From contig CAAGKZ010000102.1 of assembly GCA_900770665.1 (NCBI GenBank), positions 1 to 25,397 on the forward strand: a stretch of DNA of 25,397 bases, written 5' to 3'. Under the pieces are notes generated by a model, which made no database searches, was not told where the DNA came from, and saw nothing but the letters and a program-made list of their open reading frames with translations. Within the stretch, counting starts at the first letter, position 1; each line of letters opens with the position of its first letter. The translations under genes were made by a program, and so were the position numbers. This stretch comes from Bacteroidaceae bacterium. Lineage in GTDB: Bacteria > Bacteroidota > Bacteroidia > Bacteroidales > Bacteroidaceae. Positions 9,918-19,610 of the stretch are shown here, piece after piece.

Positions 9918-11849
9918 TTACTCTTCGTTTGCTTTCTTTGAACTGTTCTGTGGTTCCAAAATCTCATCGATAAAGTTTTCCAATGAGTTCTCGGCATCCA
10001 TTCCTATTTTCTGACGGAAGCGGTGGCGTAGCATCAGTACGCTGCGTGGGGCAATTGCCAACAATTCAGCAATTTCCTTGTTGTCTTGTTTCAAGACAAT
10101 GAGCATTGAAAGCAGTTCTTCGCGACGGGTGATGCTTGGCACTTTCTCGCGGAGACGGGGAAGGAACAGCGGATATAACAGTTCAAAGCGCTGACGGAAC
10201 CTTGATTCGCCATTTTTCTGCAGAATGGATGGTGTCAATGTCTCAATCTCCTGGCGGTTCTCCTTGTCGTTCATTATCTCCTCGAACTCCTGTGATATAA
10301 TCTCTTTTTCGGCATTTGTCTGGTTGAGTTTCTGAACCAGTGAAGCAAGTTTGTCGCCGGCCTTCTTCATTTGTGCCTTATGCTGTTTCTTTTGATAGAA
10401 AAGGAGTGAGACAACTGCGAAAATAATGACAACTGACAAAATAGCATATATAAGGAACCAAAGACGCTGATTGGTCTTTTCGAGACTGATAATTTCCAAT
10501 TCCTTTCTCTGCTGTTCGGTCTGCAAATCGCTGATTGCTTCTACAAGATTAAAGTTAAGTCTCTTTTCCTTTAGAGCCTCTTGATCCTGGAGCATCATTG
10601 CGGTGTATTGCTCCACTCTCTGCAGATTTTTGTTTCTCAGATAGTGATTCAATATCGGTTTATAATCGAGTTTTATGTATATGTGCGAATCGTTATGGTT
10701 CAGTAGTGAATACATGCTGTCCAGCATGGTCTCTGCAGCGTTGTTCTGACCGATTTTCAAATAGGTCTGTGCCAGTTGGTGGTATGCTTTGGCGCGGTTT
10801 GTGGGAGTCCCAAGTTGTGTAACCTGTTGCAGTTCCTGAATACCCAAGTATATGGAGTCGCCGCCCTTGTTGGTCAAGTATGTACCATGCAAAAGGTCTA
10901 CGTCCACCATGCCGCTATTGTAGGGTAGGGAATTGCATAGCTCTCTTGCCTTTTCGGTGTAAAGAGTAACTGAATCGCTTTCTCCAAGTAGTAGCAGTGC
11001 TCTACCTTTATTTATATAAGCCTGCGCCGATACTGTAGGATTCTTAGCTGTCATCTCTTTTTCGAACCTTATGGCTTCCGTTGCGTACAAGTTCGCATAT
11101 TCGGGTACATCCCAATAGAGGAACAGGTCGATAATCATGTGCAGACTATTCAGAACGCCTAATTCATCGTTTCTCCATTGTGCTTCTTCCTTGCTTTGCA
11201 GGAACAAGTCCAAAGCCTTGTTCAGCTGTCCGCTCCGTTTGTAAATGGAGCCAAGCATTGCCGTCACCCATTGCGCGCCCGATGTGTTCTTGCACTGCTT
11301 GGCTTGCTGCAGTGCTTCGCTGCACCAGTCGATTACCTCTGTCTCATAATCGGGGTTGCTGTAAAATACAGCTGCGGCGTATGCGTAATCGCGGAAATAA
11401 CGTTCAGGGGTCGCATGGTTGAGTGGAATGGTGAACACCTTTAATGTTGTCTCCTCGGCTTCCTCCATCTTCTCTGTGCGCGATAAGGCATAACCCATAA
11501 CCGAGTAGTAGTCTCTGAGGCATTGTTTTTGCAGGATAGGTGACGCATCGAACAATTCTTGCAAGGTCAATACACAAGCCTCCGGTTCTCCTTTGCTCTG
11601 GTATGTGTTCATCAACTGCATCAAAGCCTCGGTGTAGGTAACCATTTGTTGCTTGTCGAGGATGTTTTCATCCATCGGTTGCAACAAGTAGCTTTTATAT
11701 GTGTCTATTGCCTCATTGTACTTGCCGTCATGTTGCAATGTCCTTGCTTGCCTAAAGGTATTTTCATTGGCAAAGCCGGTGCAGCATATAAGTATGAATG
11801 TGAGCAAAAGTGCTGTTTTCTTACTCCAAAAAAGTATGTTTTTCTTCAT
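9918..11849 (-). CDS. Membrane TPR protein with C-terminal helix-turn-helix (regulator)
   Basis: A 643-residue protein. An N-terminal signal or anchor segment (ALLLTFILICCTGFA) is followed by helical tetratricopeptide repeats from about 30 to 420, for example RQARTLQHDGKYNEAIDTYK, MLGSIYKRSGQLNKALDLF and HQLAQTYLKIGQNNAAETML. A transmembrane helix lies at about 461-483 (FLIYAILSVVIIFAVVSLL). A charged coiled coil comes next, then a C-terminal LuxR/GerE-like helix-turn-helix at about 573-616 (ITRREELLSMLIVLKQDNKE, IAPRSVLMLRHRFRQKIG). The topology suggests sensing by TPRs outside the inner membrane and DNA binding inside. Such proteins are common in Bacteroidales. It is divergent from the BspA-like gene at 12112 and separated by 262 bp, so control of that gene, and of itself, is the natural inference. 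Confidence 0.85.
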   Translation of the reverse strand: MKKNILFWSKKTALLLTFILICCTGFANENTFRQARTLQHDGKYNEAIDTYKSYLLQPMDENILDKQQMVTYTEALMQLMNTYQSKGEPEACVLTLQELFDASPILQKQCLRDYYSVMGYALSRTEKMEEAEETTLKVFTIPLNHATPERYFRDYAYAAAVFYSNPDYETEVIDWCSEALQQAKQCKNTSGAQWVTAMLGSIYKRSGQLNKALDLFLQSKEEAQWRNDELGVLNSLHMIIDLFLYWDVPEYANLYATEAIRFEKEMTAKNPTVSAQAYINKGRALLLLGESDSVTLYTEKARELCNSLPYNSGMVDVDLLHGTYLTNKGGDSIYLGIQELQQVTQLGTPTNRAKAYHQLAQTYLKIGQNNAAETMLDSMYSLLNHNDSHIYIKLDYKPILNHYLRNKNLQRVEQYTAMMLQDQEALKEKRLNFNLVEAISDLQTEQQRKELEIISLEKTNQRLWFLIYAILSVVIIFAVVSLLFYQKKQHKAQMKKAGDKLASLVQKLNQTNAEKEIISQEFEEIMNDKENRQEIETLTPSILQKNGESRFRQRFELLYPLFLPRLREKVPSITRREELLSMLIVLKQDNKEIAELLAIAPRSVLMLRHRFRQKIGMDAENSLENFIDEILEPQNSSKKANEE

Positions 11850-11884
11850 GGTTTTCTTCTGTTATTCGTATTCCTCACCAATTA

Positions 11885-11892
11885 CAAAAATA
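11885..11892 (-). promoter_or_regulatory. -7 element of the TPR regulator gene
   Basis: Plus-strand CAAAAATA is TATTTTTG on the minus strand, a consensus match, 36 bp upstream of the ATG. TTTA (plus TAAA, 11914-11917) stands in for the -33 element. The intergenic region is shared with the divergent BspA promoter. Confidence 0.5.
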
Positions 11893-12025
11893 TACAAAAT
11901 ATGTGTATGGGTGTAAATACCCCTGTTTACATTTTGGTTTACATTTACCCTGTTTTCGTTAAAAATCCCCTTTGTATAGGCTTAAATGTAGGATTCTGTT
12001 ATTTTACGCTTCGGGAATATGGGGG

Positions 12026-12033
12026 TAACTTTG
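12026..12033 (+). promoter_or_regulatory. -7 element of the first BspA-like gene
   Basis: TAACTTTG matches TAnnTTTG; TTTT at 12002-12005 occupies the -33 position. The leader of about 70 nt includes an alternating GCGCGCGC run near 12050. The ATG at 12112 follows AT-rich sequence without a strong Shine-Dalgarno motif, as is normal in this phylum. Confidence 0.55.
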
Positions 12034-12111
12034 TACTTGTAAAACTATGCGCGCGCGTTAAATGGGCCGGCATTGTAAAAAATGATTTGATAATTATAGA
12101 AATTTTATAAA

Positions 12112-15100
12112 ATGAAACGAAAACTATTTTTCTTGTTTGCAGTCGCATCGTTGTTGATGTCGGCTTTGCCTGTAAAGGCTCAGACAGACAGCTCGCCGAC
12201 GGTGGCTTACACCGAGGCCGGTGTGCAGTATGGCTATTTTGGTGATGAACTTTCAAACAACGACATGGCCGAGATAAAAACGATAATCCAGTCATGGGCC
12301 GATGAAATCAAGAATCTTGATATCGATGGCTTGCTCACCCCTGCATCCGACGGCGATGAGACCTGGTATATGCAAGTCGTTGGAGTTGACAATAAAAAAA
12401 TAGATGAAGCCGGCGGCGAGATGCGAATCTACAACGATATTGGCAGCAGCTACGACTACAAGACCATCTCCATAGACGGCACAGCCCTGCGTGGCAACGA
12501 ACACATCAAGAAGATAGTGTTCGAGGATTGCGCATCGGGCAGTGCAAATGCCAGCACCTGGCCCAAAATGGTAATACACAACGGTGCCTTCCAGAATTGC
12601 AAGAACCTGACAGAGCTCAACATGTACTATCTTGTCACCGACGGGACAAACCACTACGACATGCTCCTGCCCACCGATATCTACATCGGCAGCAACGTGT
12701 TCGACGGTTGCCACCCCGATTTCCGCATTGTGGTGGACGCTCAGGTGTACAAGATGTTCATCACCGATGCCAACTGGAGCCAGTATGCCGACAGAATCGT
12801 GGCATCGAATACAGACGACCTGCTTGAAACACAAGAGGAGGGCGGTGTAAAGTACGGCTACTTCGGCTACCAACTCTCAAGTAGCAGCATGGACAAAATG
12901 AAGCTGTTGATTGAGCCATGGGCTGCTTATTACCGTAACCTCAATATCGATGAACTGCTCACCCCTGCAAGTAATGGCGCAGAGACCTGGTATATGCAGG
13001 TCGTGGGCGTTAACAACGAAGAACTGGACAAGAAAGATGGCGAGATGCGCCTCTACAATGACATAGGAACAACCTACAACTACAAGACCATTGCCATAGA
13101 CAGTACCGCCCTTCGCGGCAACGAGCACATCAAGAAGGTTGTGTTCGAGGACTGTGCATCGGCATCGGAAAATGCGAATACAAGGCTCAAGATGGTGATA
13201 CACGATGGAGCATTCAAGGACTGTAAGAACCTGAGGGAGTTCAATATGTACAACCTTATCACTGACGGAACCAATCATTACGATATGCTCTATCCAAGTG
13301 ATATCTACATAGGTAGTAATGTGTTCGACGGCTGTCACCCCGACTTCCGCATTGTGGTAGCCCCGCAGCTTTACAACATATTTACCACCGATGCCAACTG
13401 GAGCCGGTATGCCGACAGAATAGTGGCATCGGACTATATGCCTACAAAGTACGACCCGATAACTGTGGATGGCGTCACCTACAACTACGCGGCAAACTCG
13501 CTTAATACATTGCCGACATCGGAGCTTACCCGTTTGCAGTCATCGTGGTGGAACGCTGCCATCATAGGTGTTGAGGTTGCTATAGCTGTGGCTACTTGGG
13601 GAACCGCCAATGCGGCAACAACATCGGCCCAAACAACTGCGCAGGCGGCTGTGAATACTGCACAGGCGGCACTTAATAAAGCAACAGAGACTATTTTGAC
13701 AGAGGGTAGCAAATTTATAACAACTGTTTCCGATATGATGGTTAATTCCGGTTTGCCCTTAAAAGGATTTTCCGGTATGATGTTCACTCCCAGTGCTACC
13801 GCTTTGAGCAATTTCAGTTTAGCTTCTGCTACACTGACAGCCAAAGAGGCTGCGCTGGCAGCAGCAATGTCTAACTATACCTACTATATGATGGCTGCGG
13901 GTATTAGTGCAGGTTCTGCAGCCGGTATAAATGGTCTTAATTATGTTGCCAACACTGTGGGCAAGAAGACGCGCCGTGAACCAACATGGGCAATGCAGGG
14001 ACAGTGGCTATTGACCGAATGTAAACATACCATCTACCACATGTATGTGAAGGATGAGGCGAACAAGGAAACGGTGACGGTGTATAACGATATCGGTTCG
14101 GCCTACAACTACAAGACCGTAGCCATTGGCCGCGATGCCTTCCGTGGCAAGGACAAGATAAAGACAATCAGGTTCCAGGATTTGTATGATGATGCAGCAG
14201 AGATGTACGAAAGTATGACGGTGACCATCCCCGACTCGGCATTTATGGGATGTACCGGCCTTGAGACACTGGACCTGATTATGCGCAGCATAGACACCAA
14301 CCCCGACCGCGATGTAGCCCTTGGCCCCGAGAACTTTATAGTCTGTGGCGAGGACATCTTCGTTGGATGCGACACCACCAAACTGAAAATACGCATCGCA
14401 GCCGAGAAATATGAGGAATTTGCCGAGAACGATGTGTGGGGAAAATACAAGAACTGCTTTGAGGTGGTCGATGTGCCCGAGGTGGTGGACTATACCGACT
14501 ATGGTGCACAATACAGCTACAGCTTCAAAGACAACACATTGAAGAGGCAGACCTACATCGCAGAACACAATATTGAACACTTGCATATCATCGGCCCCGA
14601 TGTTAAGGGGCTTGCAAAGCAAAGTGGTGAACTCGGTCTTTTCAACGATATCGGTGTCTACAACAACTACAACCTCGACTATGTGAAGAAGAAGGCTTTC
14701 TATGGCAGCCAAGAGCTCAAGGGTATCTCAATGTTTGACCTCAAGGGTTCTACAATCTTCGGTGATGCCTATAGCGACCTGGAGATTGTGTTGCAGGACT
14801 CGGCATTTGCAAACTGCCCCAACCTGGAGTACATCAATATGCTCTACTTCCGCACCGACGGCACCAATAGCGTAGAGCCGATGGACCCCAAACGTGTGAT
14901 GTTGGAAGAGGGTGTATTTGCCGGCAGCGACAAGCTTAAGGTGAAGATGATAACTACGGCAGTAGAAAGCTTTAAGGCCGATACTGCTTGGGCGAAATAT
15001 GAGGACAGATTCCTACCAAGCTTTATTCTGACCGGAGACGAAACCTTGAAGGATATCCTTGAAGAGTGTGGTATGGAGTATGAATCGCCAATTACCGGTG

Positions 15101-18100
15101 ATAACTTTGACATCTATGATGTGATGAAGATAACCGACCCTGCTATGCTCGATGGCAAGTTCCAGGGTACGAAACTGACAGCATTCCCCGACTTCAAGGC
15201 GTTTGAATGTATCAATCTTGAATATATTGGTGAAGCATGGTTCAAGGATTGCACCGAGCTGCAAGGCATCGGACTGCCCTCGACACTACAAGCCATAGAC
15301 GCGCAGGCCTTTAAGAACTGCCAGCTGCTCGACGATGTAGTGATTCCTGAAAAGGTATTCATCATTGACACTGAAGCATTCAACGGATGCAGCCAGCTCA
15401 AGAGCCTCACCTTCCTGGCAACCATACCGGCAGTTCTGGGCAAGGACGTGTTTAGCGGTCTGCCCGATGACTACGTTTTCTATGTTCCCGAATCGGCAGT
15501 AGACTCCTACAAGCAGTTATGGCCGGAGCATGCCGACCACATACAGTCTTTGAGCAACAAGCACACTGGTATCTATGAAGTAACACTGACCGAGCCTGGT
15601 ACACTGGCCGAGGCATTGGGAATTGCCATCACAGGTAGCGACCCGCTCACCATCCGTGGTAACTATAGCAAGTATGACAGCCTGAAGATTGTGGGTCCCA
15701 TCAATGGTACCGATGTGGGTGTCATTCGCTTTATGGGTGGTCGCGACGTAAACAATTGTGAGGATATCTACCCACGCAATCTGAAGTACCTTGACCTCTA
15801 CGATGCCCACATCAAGGCCGGTGGTGAGATTTACAACCAGGATGGCGTAAATGACTCCATCTACGAAGATAACTGCATCGATACTTATATGTTCTGGGAA
15901 CTTGATGCTTTGGAAACACTCATTCTGCCAAAGAGCGTTACAAAGATTAAGGACTATGCATTCAACAACTGTGATAATTTGAAGCGTGTGGTTATCGGCG
16001 ACAACACAAAGAGCATCGGTGAGGAGGTAACTCACGACAGTCCAAAACTGCAGGAGGTTATTATGCTCTGCAATGAGGTGCCTGCGACAGACGGTGATGC
16101 GTGGGCCGAGGAGAAAACCATCAAGGTGTTCTATGTTCCCAACGCTATACGCGAGCATTTGTCGGGTAGCCGTGCATACTACACCCGCGGTGACTCTATT
16201 TCCTCACCATTCGCCGATGATGCTGTGATGCACGCTATGGCCGGGAAACGCATCTACACAATAGCTGATATAGCAGGTTTGACCGATTTTGAGAATGTTG
16301 TCAATGGCAACACTGCGATAACCAAGTTCAACGAACTGATGTTTGCCGTGGGGGTAACCCGATTGGGTGACAACTCGTTGAGTGGATGTTCAAAACTTGA
16401 AGAGGTGGCACTTCCATGCAATGTAGATACAATTACCGCCGGTGCCTTCCGTGGCTGCACCTCATTGAACAGAATCAATGTTACCTGCGATACCATTCCG
16501 GTACTTGCACCCGATGCCTTCGAGGACCTTCCCGGGGAGTTTGTAATCTATGTACAACCCGGAAAGGAGGAGGATTACCGCAAGGCTTGGCCGCAGTATG
16601 CCAACCACATCCAGGGTTTCAAACAGCAGACCGATGAGGTGAAGGTGGTGACTGTTACCGAGCCCGGTACGCTGGGCGAGGCACTTGGCTTCACCGTAAA
16701 TATGGACTCGCCAAACAATGTGGGACGTATTGGCGGTGACCTCATCAGCATAAAGGCGTTGAAGGTGAATGGACCTATCAACGGTAAGGATATTGCCGTG
16801 CTGCGTATGCTCGGTGGTCGCGATGAAGAGGATGGTGATGAGGTGGCATTGGCACGTATGACCTATCTCGACCTTTACGATGCAACTATCTGCACCGACC
16901 CCAATGATATCTGCTTCAACAGAGACGGCAAGAATGACTATGTCAAGAACAACAACGAAATTCCCGAACACATGTTCTGGAAACTCGACAAGTTGCAGAC
17001 CGTCATACTGCCCAAGAATGTGACAAAGATTGATGACAATGCATTCTATGATAACATAGGCATTGAGACAATTGTGGTGGGTGATGCTACTACATATATT
17101 GGTAACGATGCTTTTGGCGAGTGCAAGAACCTGAAAAATATTATCTTCCTTGGCAACGAGAAGGCAGAACTGGACGGCGACGCATTTACTGACCCTATTA
17201 CCGACCAACCCTACAAGGTTGAGAAGATGTATATTCCTCTCGGGCTTTATAGAAACTATGTGGCAGATGCAGAGTATACGACACACACCAAGGAGTTCTG
17301 CACCAATTTTGATGATGATGACCTGTTCCGCGCATACGGCTCTCGTCTTGTGATAACAACCGACCAATTGCAGAGTGTGACTAATGTGGATGGATGGTTC
17401 GACTATCACACCGGCATAAAGGACTTGACCTCTTTGGAACTGACTGCTGTGGATAGCCTAAAGAACGCAACACTTGCTCCATTGACAGAATTGGAGAAGA
17501 TTACTTTCCCTGCCACACTTGCTGTGGTTGAGAATGGTGCTTTTGCTGCCAACACCAAGCTGCAGTGGGCCGACTTTGCACAGTGTACAAACGAGGGCGT
17601 GCTCACCGAGGAAAACATTGCCAACCTGGGTATCAACGAGCATGCACTCATCTACGCTCCCGAGAACTTCACAGCAACCGGCCTCACCAATGTGGTGTAT
17701 GGAAGTGAGGGTAACCTCAGGTGTGACATGTTCGTGATTTCGGACAAGGCAGCCTATGAAGTACCTCGTGAATTCAAGGCCGCTGCCATCAGTTACGACC
17801 GCCTGTTCAAGCAAGGAGAGACAACAACCCTCTACCTGCCTTTTGATATGGAACTGCCTGTGGGTGCAAGAGCCTTTGTGTTGACTTATGAAGTGGATGA
17901 TACAATGTTTGTCGCTCAAGTGAAGGGCATGGAGGCCAACCGCCCATATATTGTTATGGCCGATGAAAATGTAACCTTCAGCACAACAAATGAGACTTTG
18001 GTACCTGTCGCCCCTGACAGATTGGAACAGGAAACGACACCAAACTATGCATTGCTTGGAACTTTTGCTCCCATAAACGCAAAGGATGCCGAGGAACAGA

Positions 18101-19014
18101 GAATGTATATCCTTGATGAAAATGCTTCTTGGTCATTGGTAAAGGATGCCGCCGAGGGTGAACAGGTGCTGTCGCCATATAGTGTATATATGCAGACAAT
18201 GAAACCAAATGCTCCTGCTGCTATAATGATGCGCGAAGCTGTTTTCAATATCGTTGATGGCGCATATACCGAGTATGAAAATCCTAAGGACAAGATTGGA
18301 CGAATAATCTATACCCGCACACTCAACAATACTTGGAATGCCCTTTATGTTCCGTTCCAGATTGAACTCACCGAGGAGATGCTTGCAAACTATGATGTGG
18401 CATATATCAATAATGTCCATAGCTATGACGTGGACGATGATGGCGAACTTGATGAATGGAGCATTGAGATTGTCAAGATAAAGAAACTTGCAAAGCTCAA
18501 AGCCAACCATCCATATGTAATACGTCCAAAGAGTGATGAGGCTATCAACTTGAATATTGCTCAAATCTATTCAACATTGTATAGCACTGCTCCCGAAAAG
18601 CAGATTGCACTTATTTGCTCGTCTGTATATAAACAGTATACTGTAAAGGGTCTCTATTCAAAGACTGAAAGTGGCGATTTGGATAATGGCAACTATGTAT
18701 ATGCAATAAACAAACGAGGTGAATGGCTGAGGATGGACTTGTCAACATCTTTGGTTCCTTTCCGTGTATATCTGAGCATTGCTAACATCGATGGTTCACC
18801 GGTGGCGGCAGATGAGATTCCTGCACAGACAATACGTATGCGCGTTGTAGGTGAAGAGGATGAGGATGGCACAACATTCATCTATGAGGTTGATGAAGAG
18901 CTGAAAGGTGAAAACGGAAAGGTGAAAGCTATTTATGACCTTCAGGGTCGTAGAGTACTTGAGCCTAAGAAGGGTGGTATTTACATTATAAATAATAAGA
19001 AGGTGATATTTTAA
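12112..19014 (+). CDS. BspA-like leucine-rich repeat surface protein, 2300 residues
   Basis: The signal peptide (MKRKLFFLFAVASLL..ALPVKA) is cut after residue 23. Two tandem ~205-residue repeats follow (about 31-240 and 241-443). A YNDIG-x-YNYKT module with an RG..IK.I.F.D continuation recurs at about 106, 314, 657 and 843. A hydrophobic Ala/Gly-rich segment lies at about 475-620. Later come BspA-type LRR_5 units (LPSTLQAIDAQAFKNC, LPKSVTKIKDYAFNNC, LPCNVDTITAGAFRGC) and two long TEPGTL modules (about 1156 and 1513). The end, IYDLQGRRVLEPKKGGIYII, resembles the Prevotella/Bacteroidales C-terminal sorting signature linked to type IX secretion. BspA proteins are surface adhesins; the target here is unknown. 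A nearly parallel paralogue lies downstream, and the TPR-HTH regulator is divergent. Confidence 0.88.
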   Translation: MKRKLFFLFAVASLLMSALPVKAQTDSSPTVAYTEAGVQYGYFGDELSNNDMAEIKTIIQSWADEIKNLDIDGLLTPASDGDETWYMQVVGVDNKKIDEAGGEMRIYNDIGSSYDYKTISIDGTALRGNEHIKKIVFEDCASGSANASTWPKMVIHNGAFQNCKNLTELNMYYLVTDGTNHYDMLLPTDIYIGSNVFDGCHPDFRIVVDAQVYKMFITDANWSQYADRIVASNTDDLLETQEEGGVKYGYFGYQLSSSSMDKMKLLIEPWAAYYRNLNIDELLTPASNGAETWYMQVVGVNNEELDKKDGEMRLYNDIGTTYNYKTIAIDSTALRGNEHIKKVVFEDCASASENANTRLKMVIHDGAFKDCKNLREFNMYNLITDGTNHYDMLYPSDIYIGSNVFDGCHPDFRIVVAPQLYNIFTTDANWSRYADRIVASDYMPTKYDPITVDGVTYNYAANSLNTLPTSELTRLQSSWWNAAIIGVEVAIAVATWGTANAATTSAQTTAQAAVNTAQAALNKATETILTEGSKFITTVSDMMVNSGLPLKGFSGMMFTPSATALSNFSLASATLTAKEAALAAAMSNYTYYMMAAGISAGSAAGINGLNYVANTVGKKTRREPTWAMQGQWLLTECKHTIYHMYVKDEANKETVTVYNDIGSAYNYKTVAIGRDAFRGKDKIKTIRFQDLYDDAAEMYESMTVTIPDSAFMGCTGLETLDLIMRSIDTNPDRDVALGPENFIVCGEDIFVGCDTTKLKIRIAAEKYEEFAENDVWGKYKNCFEVVDVPEVVDYTDYGAQYSYSFKDNTLKRQTYIAEHNIEHLHIIGPDVKGLAKQSGELGLFNDIGVYNNYNLDYVKKKAFYGSQELKGISMFDLKGSTIFGDAYSDLEIVLQDSAFANCPNLEYINMLYFRTDGTNSVEPMDPKRVMLEEGVFAGSDKLKVKMITTAVESFKADTAWAKYEDRFLPSFILTGDETLKDILEECGMEYESPITGDNFDIYDVMKITDPAMLDGKFQGTKLTAFPDFKAFECINLEYIGEAWFKDCTELQGIGLPSTLQAIDAQAFKNCQLLDDVVIPEKVFIIDTEAFNGCSQLKSLTFLATIPAVLGKDVFSGLPDDYVFYVPESAVDSYKQLWPEHADHIQSLSNKHTGIYEVTLTEPGTLAEALGIAITGSDPLTIRGNYSKYDSLKIVGPINGTDVGVIRFMGGRDVNNCEDIYPRNLKYLDLYDAHIKAGGEIYNQDGVNDSIYEDNCIDTYMFWELDALETLILPKSVTKIKDYAFNNCDNLKRVVIGDNTKSIGEEVTHDSPKLQEVIMLCNEVPATDGDAWAEEKTIKVFYVPNAIREHLSGSRAYYTRGDSISSPFADDAVMHAMAGKRIYTIADIAGLTDFENVVNGNTAITKFNELMFAVGVTRLGDNSLSGCSKLEEVALPCNVDTITAGAFRGCTSLNRINVTCDTIPVLAPDAFEDLPGEFVIYVQPGKEEDYRKAWPQYANHIQGFKQQTDEVKVVTVTEPGTLGEALGFTVNMDSPNNVGRIGGDLISIKALKVNGPINGKDIAVLRMLGGRDEEDGDEVALARMTYLDLYDATICTDPNDICFNRDGKNDYVKNNNEIPEHMFWKLDKLQTVILPKNVTKIDDNAFYDNIGIETIVVGDATTYIGNDAFGECKNLKNIIFLGNEKAELDGDAFTDPITDQPYKVEKMYIPLGLYRNYVADAEYTTHTKEFCTNFDDDDLFRAYGSRLVITTDQLQSVTNVDGWFDYHTGIKDLTSLELTAVDSLKNATLAPLTELEKITFPATLAVVENGAFAANTKLQWADFAQCTNEGVLTEENIANLGINEHALIYAPENFTATGLTNVVYGSEGNLRCDMFVISDKAAYEVPREFKAAAISYDRLFKQGETTTLYLPFDMELPVGARAFVLTYEVDDTMFVAQVKGMEANRPYIVMADENVTFSTTNETLVPVAPDRLEQETTPNYALLGTFAPINAKDAEEQRMYILDENASWSLVKDAAEGEQVLSPYSVYMQTMKPNAPAAIMMREAVFNIVDGAYTEYENPKDKIGRIIYTRTLNNTWNALYVPFQIELTEEMLANYDVAYINNVHSYDVDDDGELDEWSIEIVKIKKLAKLKANHPYVIRPKSDEAINLNIAQIYSTLYSTAPEKQIALICSSVYKQYTVKGLYSKTESGDLDNGNYVYAINKRGEWLRMDLSTSLVPFRVYLSIANIDGSPVAADEIPAQTIRMRVVGEEDEDGTTFIYEVDEELKGENGKVKAIYDLQGRRVLEPKKGGIYIINNKKVIF
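13543..13970 (+). other. Hydrophobic Ala/Gly-rich cassette inside BspA-like protein 1
   Basis: This coding segment (about residues 477-620) gives WWNAAIIGVEVAIAVATWG, an Ala/Thr/Gln-rich helix, then YYMMAAGISAGSAAGINGL before TRREPTW. It looks like a helical hairpin with glycine-zipper character. The nucleotide composition is more AT-rich than its flanks, and the sequence differs from the equivalent segment in the paralogue (21090-21430) although both flanks align closely. Confidence 0.65.
14233..14336 (+). repeat. 104-bp perfect repeat shared with the second BspA-like gene
   Basis: Identical base for base to 21691-21794, from GACTCGGCATTTATGGGATG to CCCCGAGAACTT, while sequence on either side differs at many positions. 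Both copies are in the same frame. This suggests recent recombination or gene conversion between the paralogues. Confidence 0.85.
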
Positions 19015-19026
19015 ATAATCAATCTT

Positions 19027-19215
19027 GTCATACTGAGTCAGTGAAGAATCTCTTCATTCGTGCAATTAGATACTTCGCTGCGCTCAGTATGACAATCCGC
19101 GAACAGTGTCATCCTGAGCGAACCAACGGTCGACGCCCGAAGGGGCTAAAGTCAAGTCGAAGGATCTTTCTATTCGCACAAAAAGATACTTCGCTGTGCG
19201 CTCAGACGTGTTGTT
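19027..19215. repeat. REP-like intergenic repeats after BspA-like gene 1
   Basis: GTCATACTGAG (19027-19037) pairs perfectly with CTCAGTATGAC (19083-19093), and a second variant with GTCATCCTGAGCGAACC and AAGATACTTCGCTGTGCG follows to about 19215. Same family as 9504-9875. Being hairpin-forming and just past the stop codon at 19014, the first unit may also act as terminator. Confidence 0.75.
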
Positions 19216-19266
19216 GAGGGCTTGCCCGAAAATGACAGATTAGTGAAATAACAACAAAATAAAAAA

Positions 19267-19440
19267 ATGAAGAAAGAGTATATCAAACCAAAAGTTGTAG
19301 CAGAGTGCGTTGTTGCCGAATCAATGTTGGCCTTGTCGGACAACAGAGAGAATATGGGCAGCAACGAAACACCGGGTGGTCCTGATGATTTCAATGCCGG
19401 TGCCAACCGCGGCGAGTGGGGTAATTTGTGGAAGAAGTAA
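19267..19440 (+). CDS. 57-residue small protein between the BspA-like genes
   Basis: ATG 19267 to TAA 19438-19440 encodes MKKEYIKPKVVAECVVAESM, then LALSDNRENMGSNETPGGPD, then a Gly/Asn/Trp-rich tail with GEWGNLW and a terminal KK. The layout (MKK-YI-P opening, a short leader-like half with ML-ALS, then a polar Gly/Asp/Asn tail ending in Trp) is one I recall from many unannotated Bacteroidales micro-proteins. It has no signal peptide or membrane helix. The break after LALS could mark a leader/core boundary of a modified peptide, but no modifying enzyme is seen in this window. It is preceded by AATAACAACAAAATAAAAAA, an AT-rich start context normal for the phylum. Confidence 0.7.
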   Translation: MKKEYIKPKVVAECVVAESMLALSDNRENMGSNETPGGPDDFNAGANRGEWGNLWKK

Positions 19441-19451
19441 TATAGAATTCA

Positions 19452-19459
19452 CCCCCCCC
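19452..19459 (+). repeat. Homopolymer of eight C residues
   Basis: A C8 tract between the small peptide gene and the second BspA-like gene, in otherwise AT-rich sequence. Such tracts can slip, but at 8 residues and outside a recognisable promoter its effect is uncertain. Confidence 0.6.
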
Positions 19460-19531
19460 GTATTACTGTCTAAACGATATAAATTAAAATAATGAGATAA
19501 TATAGCAGTTAACCCATAAAATCTCCGTCAA

Positions 19532-19610
19532 TGTCATCCCGACGGAGCAAGGTGACGAGGGAACTCTCTTACGCAATGATGAGATCTCTCACCCAAGGTT
19601 CGAGATGACA
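19532..19610. repeat. REP-like hairpin upstream of the second BspA-like gene
   Basis: TGTCATC (19532-19538) and GATGACA (19604-19610) bracket a variant of the dispersed repeat (CCCGACGGAGCAAGGTGACG). No TAnnTTTG promoter is found between here and the start at 19660, so the promoter of that gene is unresolved and may lie before the small peptide gene. Confidence 0.6.

Noticed and set aside
9419..9997. Minus-strand frames with CHTERSEVS-type peptides
   Set aside because: They are translations of REP-like intergenic repeats and follow the duplication rather than any protein family.
11559..12110. Plus-strand frame of 183 residues
   Set aside because: Mostly antisense to the TPR regulator and then through the promoter region; composition is not protein-like.
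16462..17409. Long antisense frame (315 residues) and similar ones inside both BspA-like genes
   Set aside because: They lie opposite a continuous real coding frame, recur where the paralogues are similar, and show no domain or start context.
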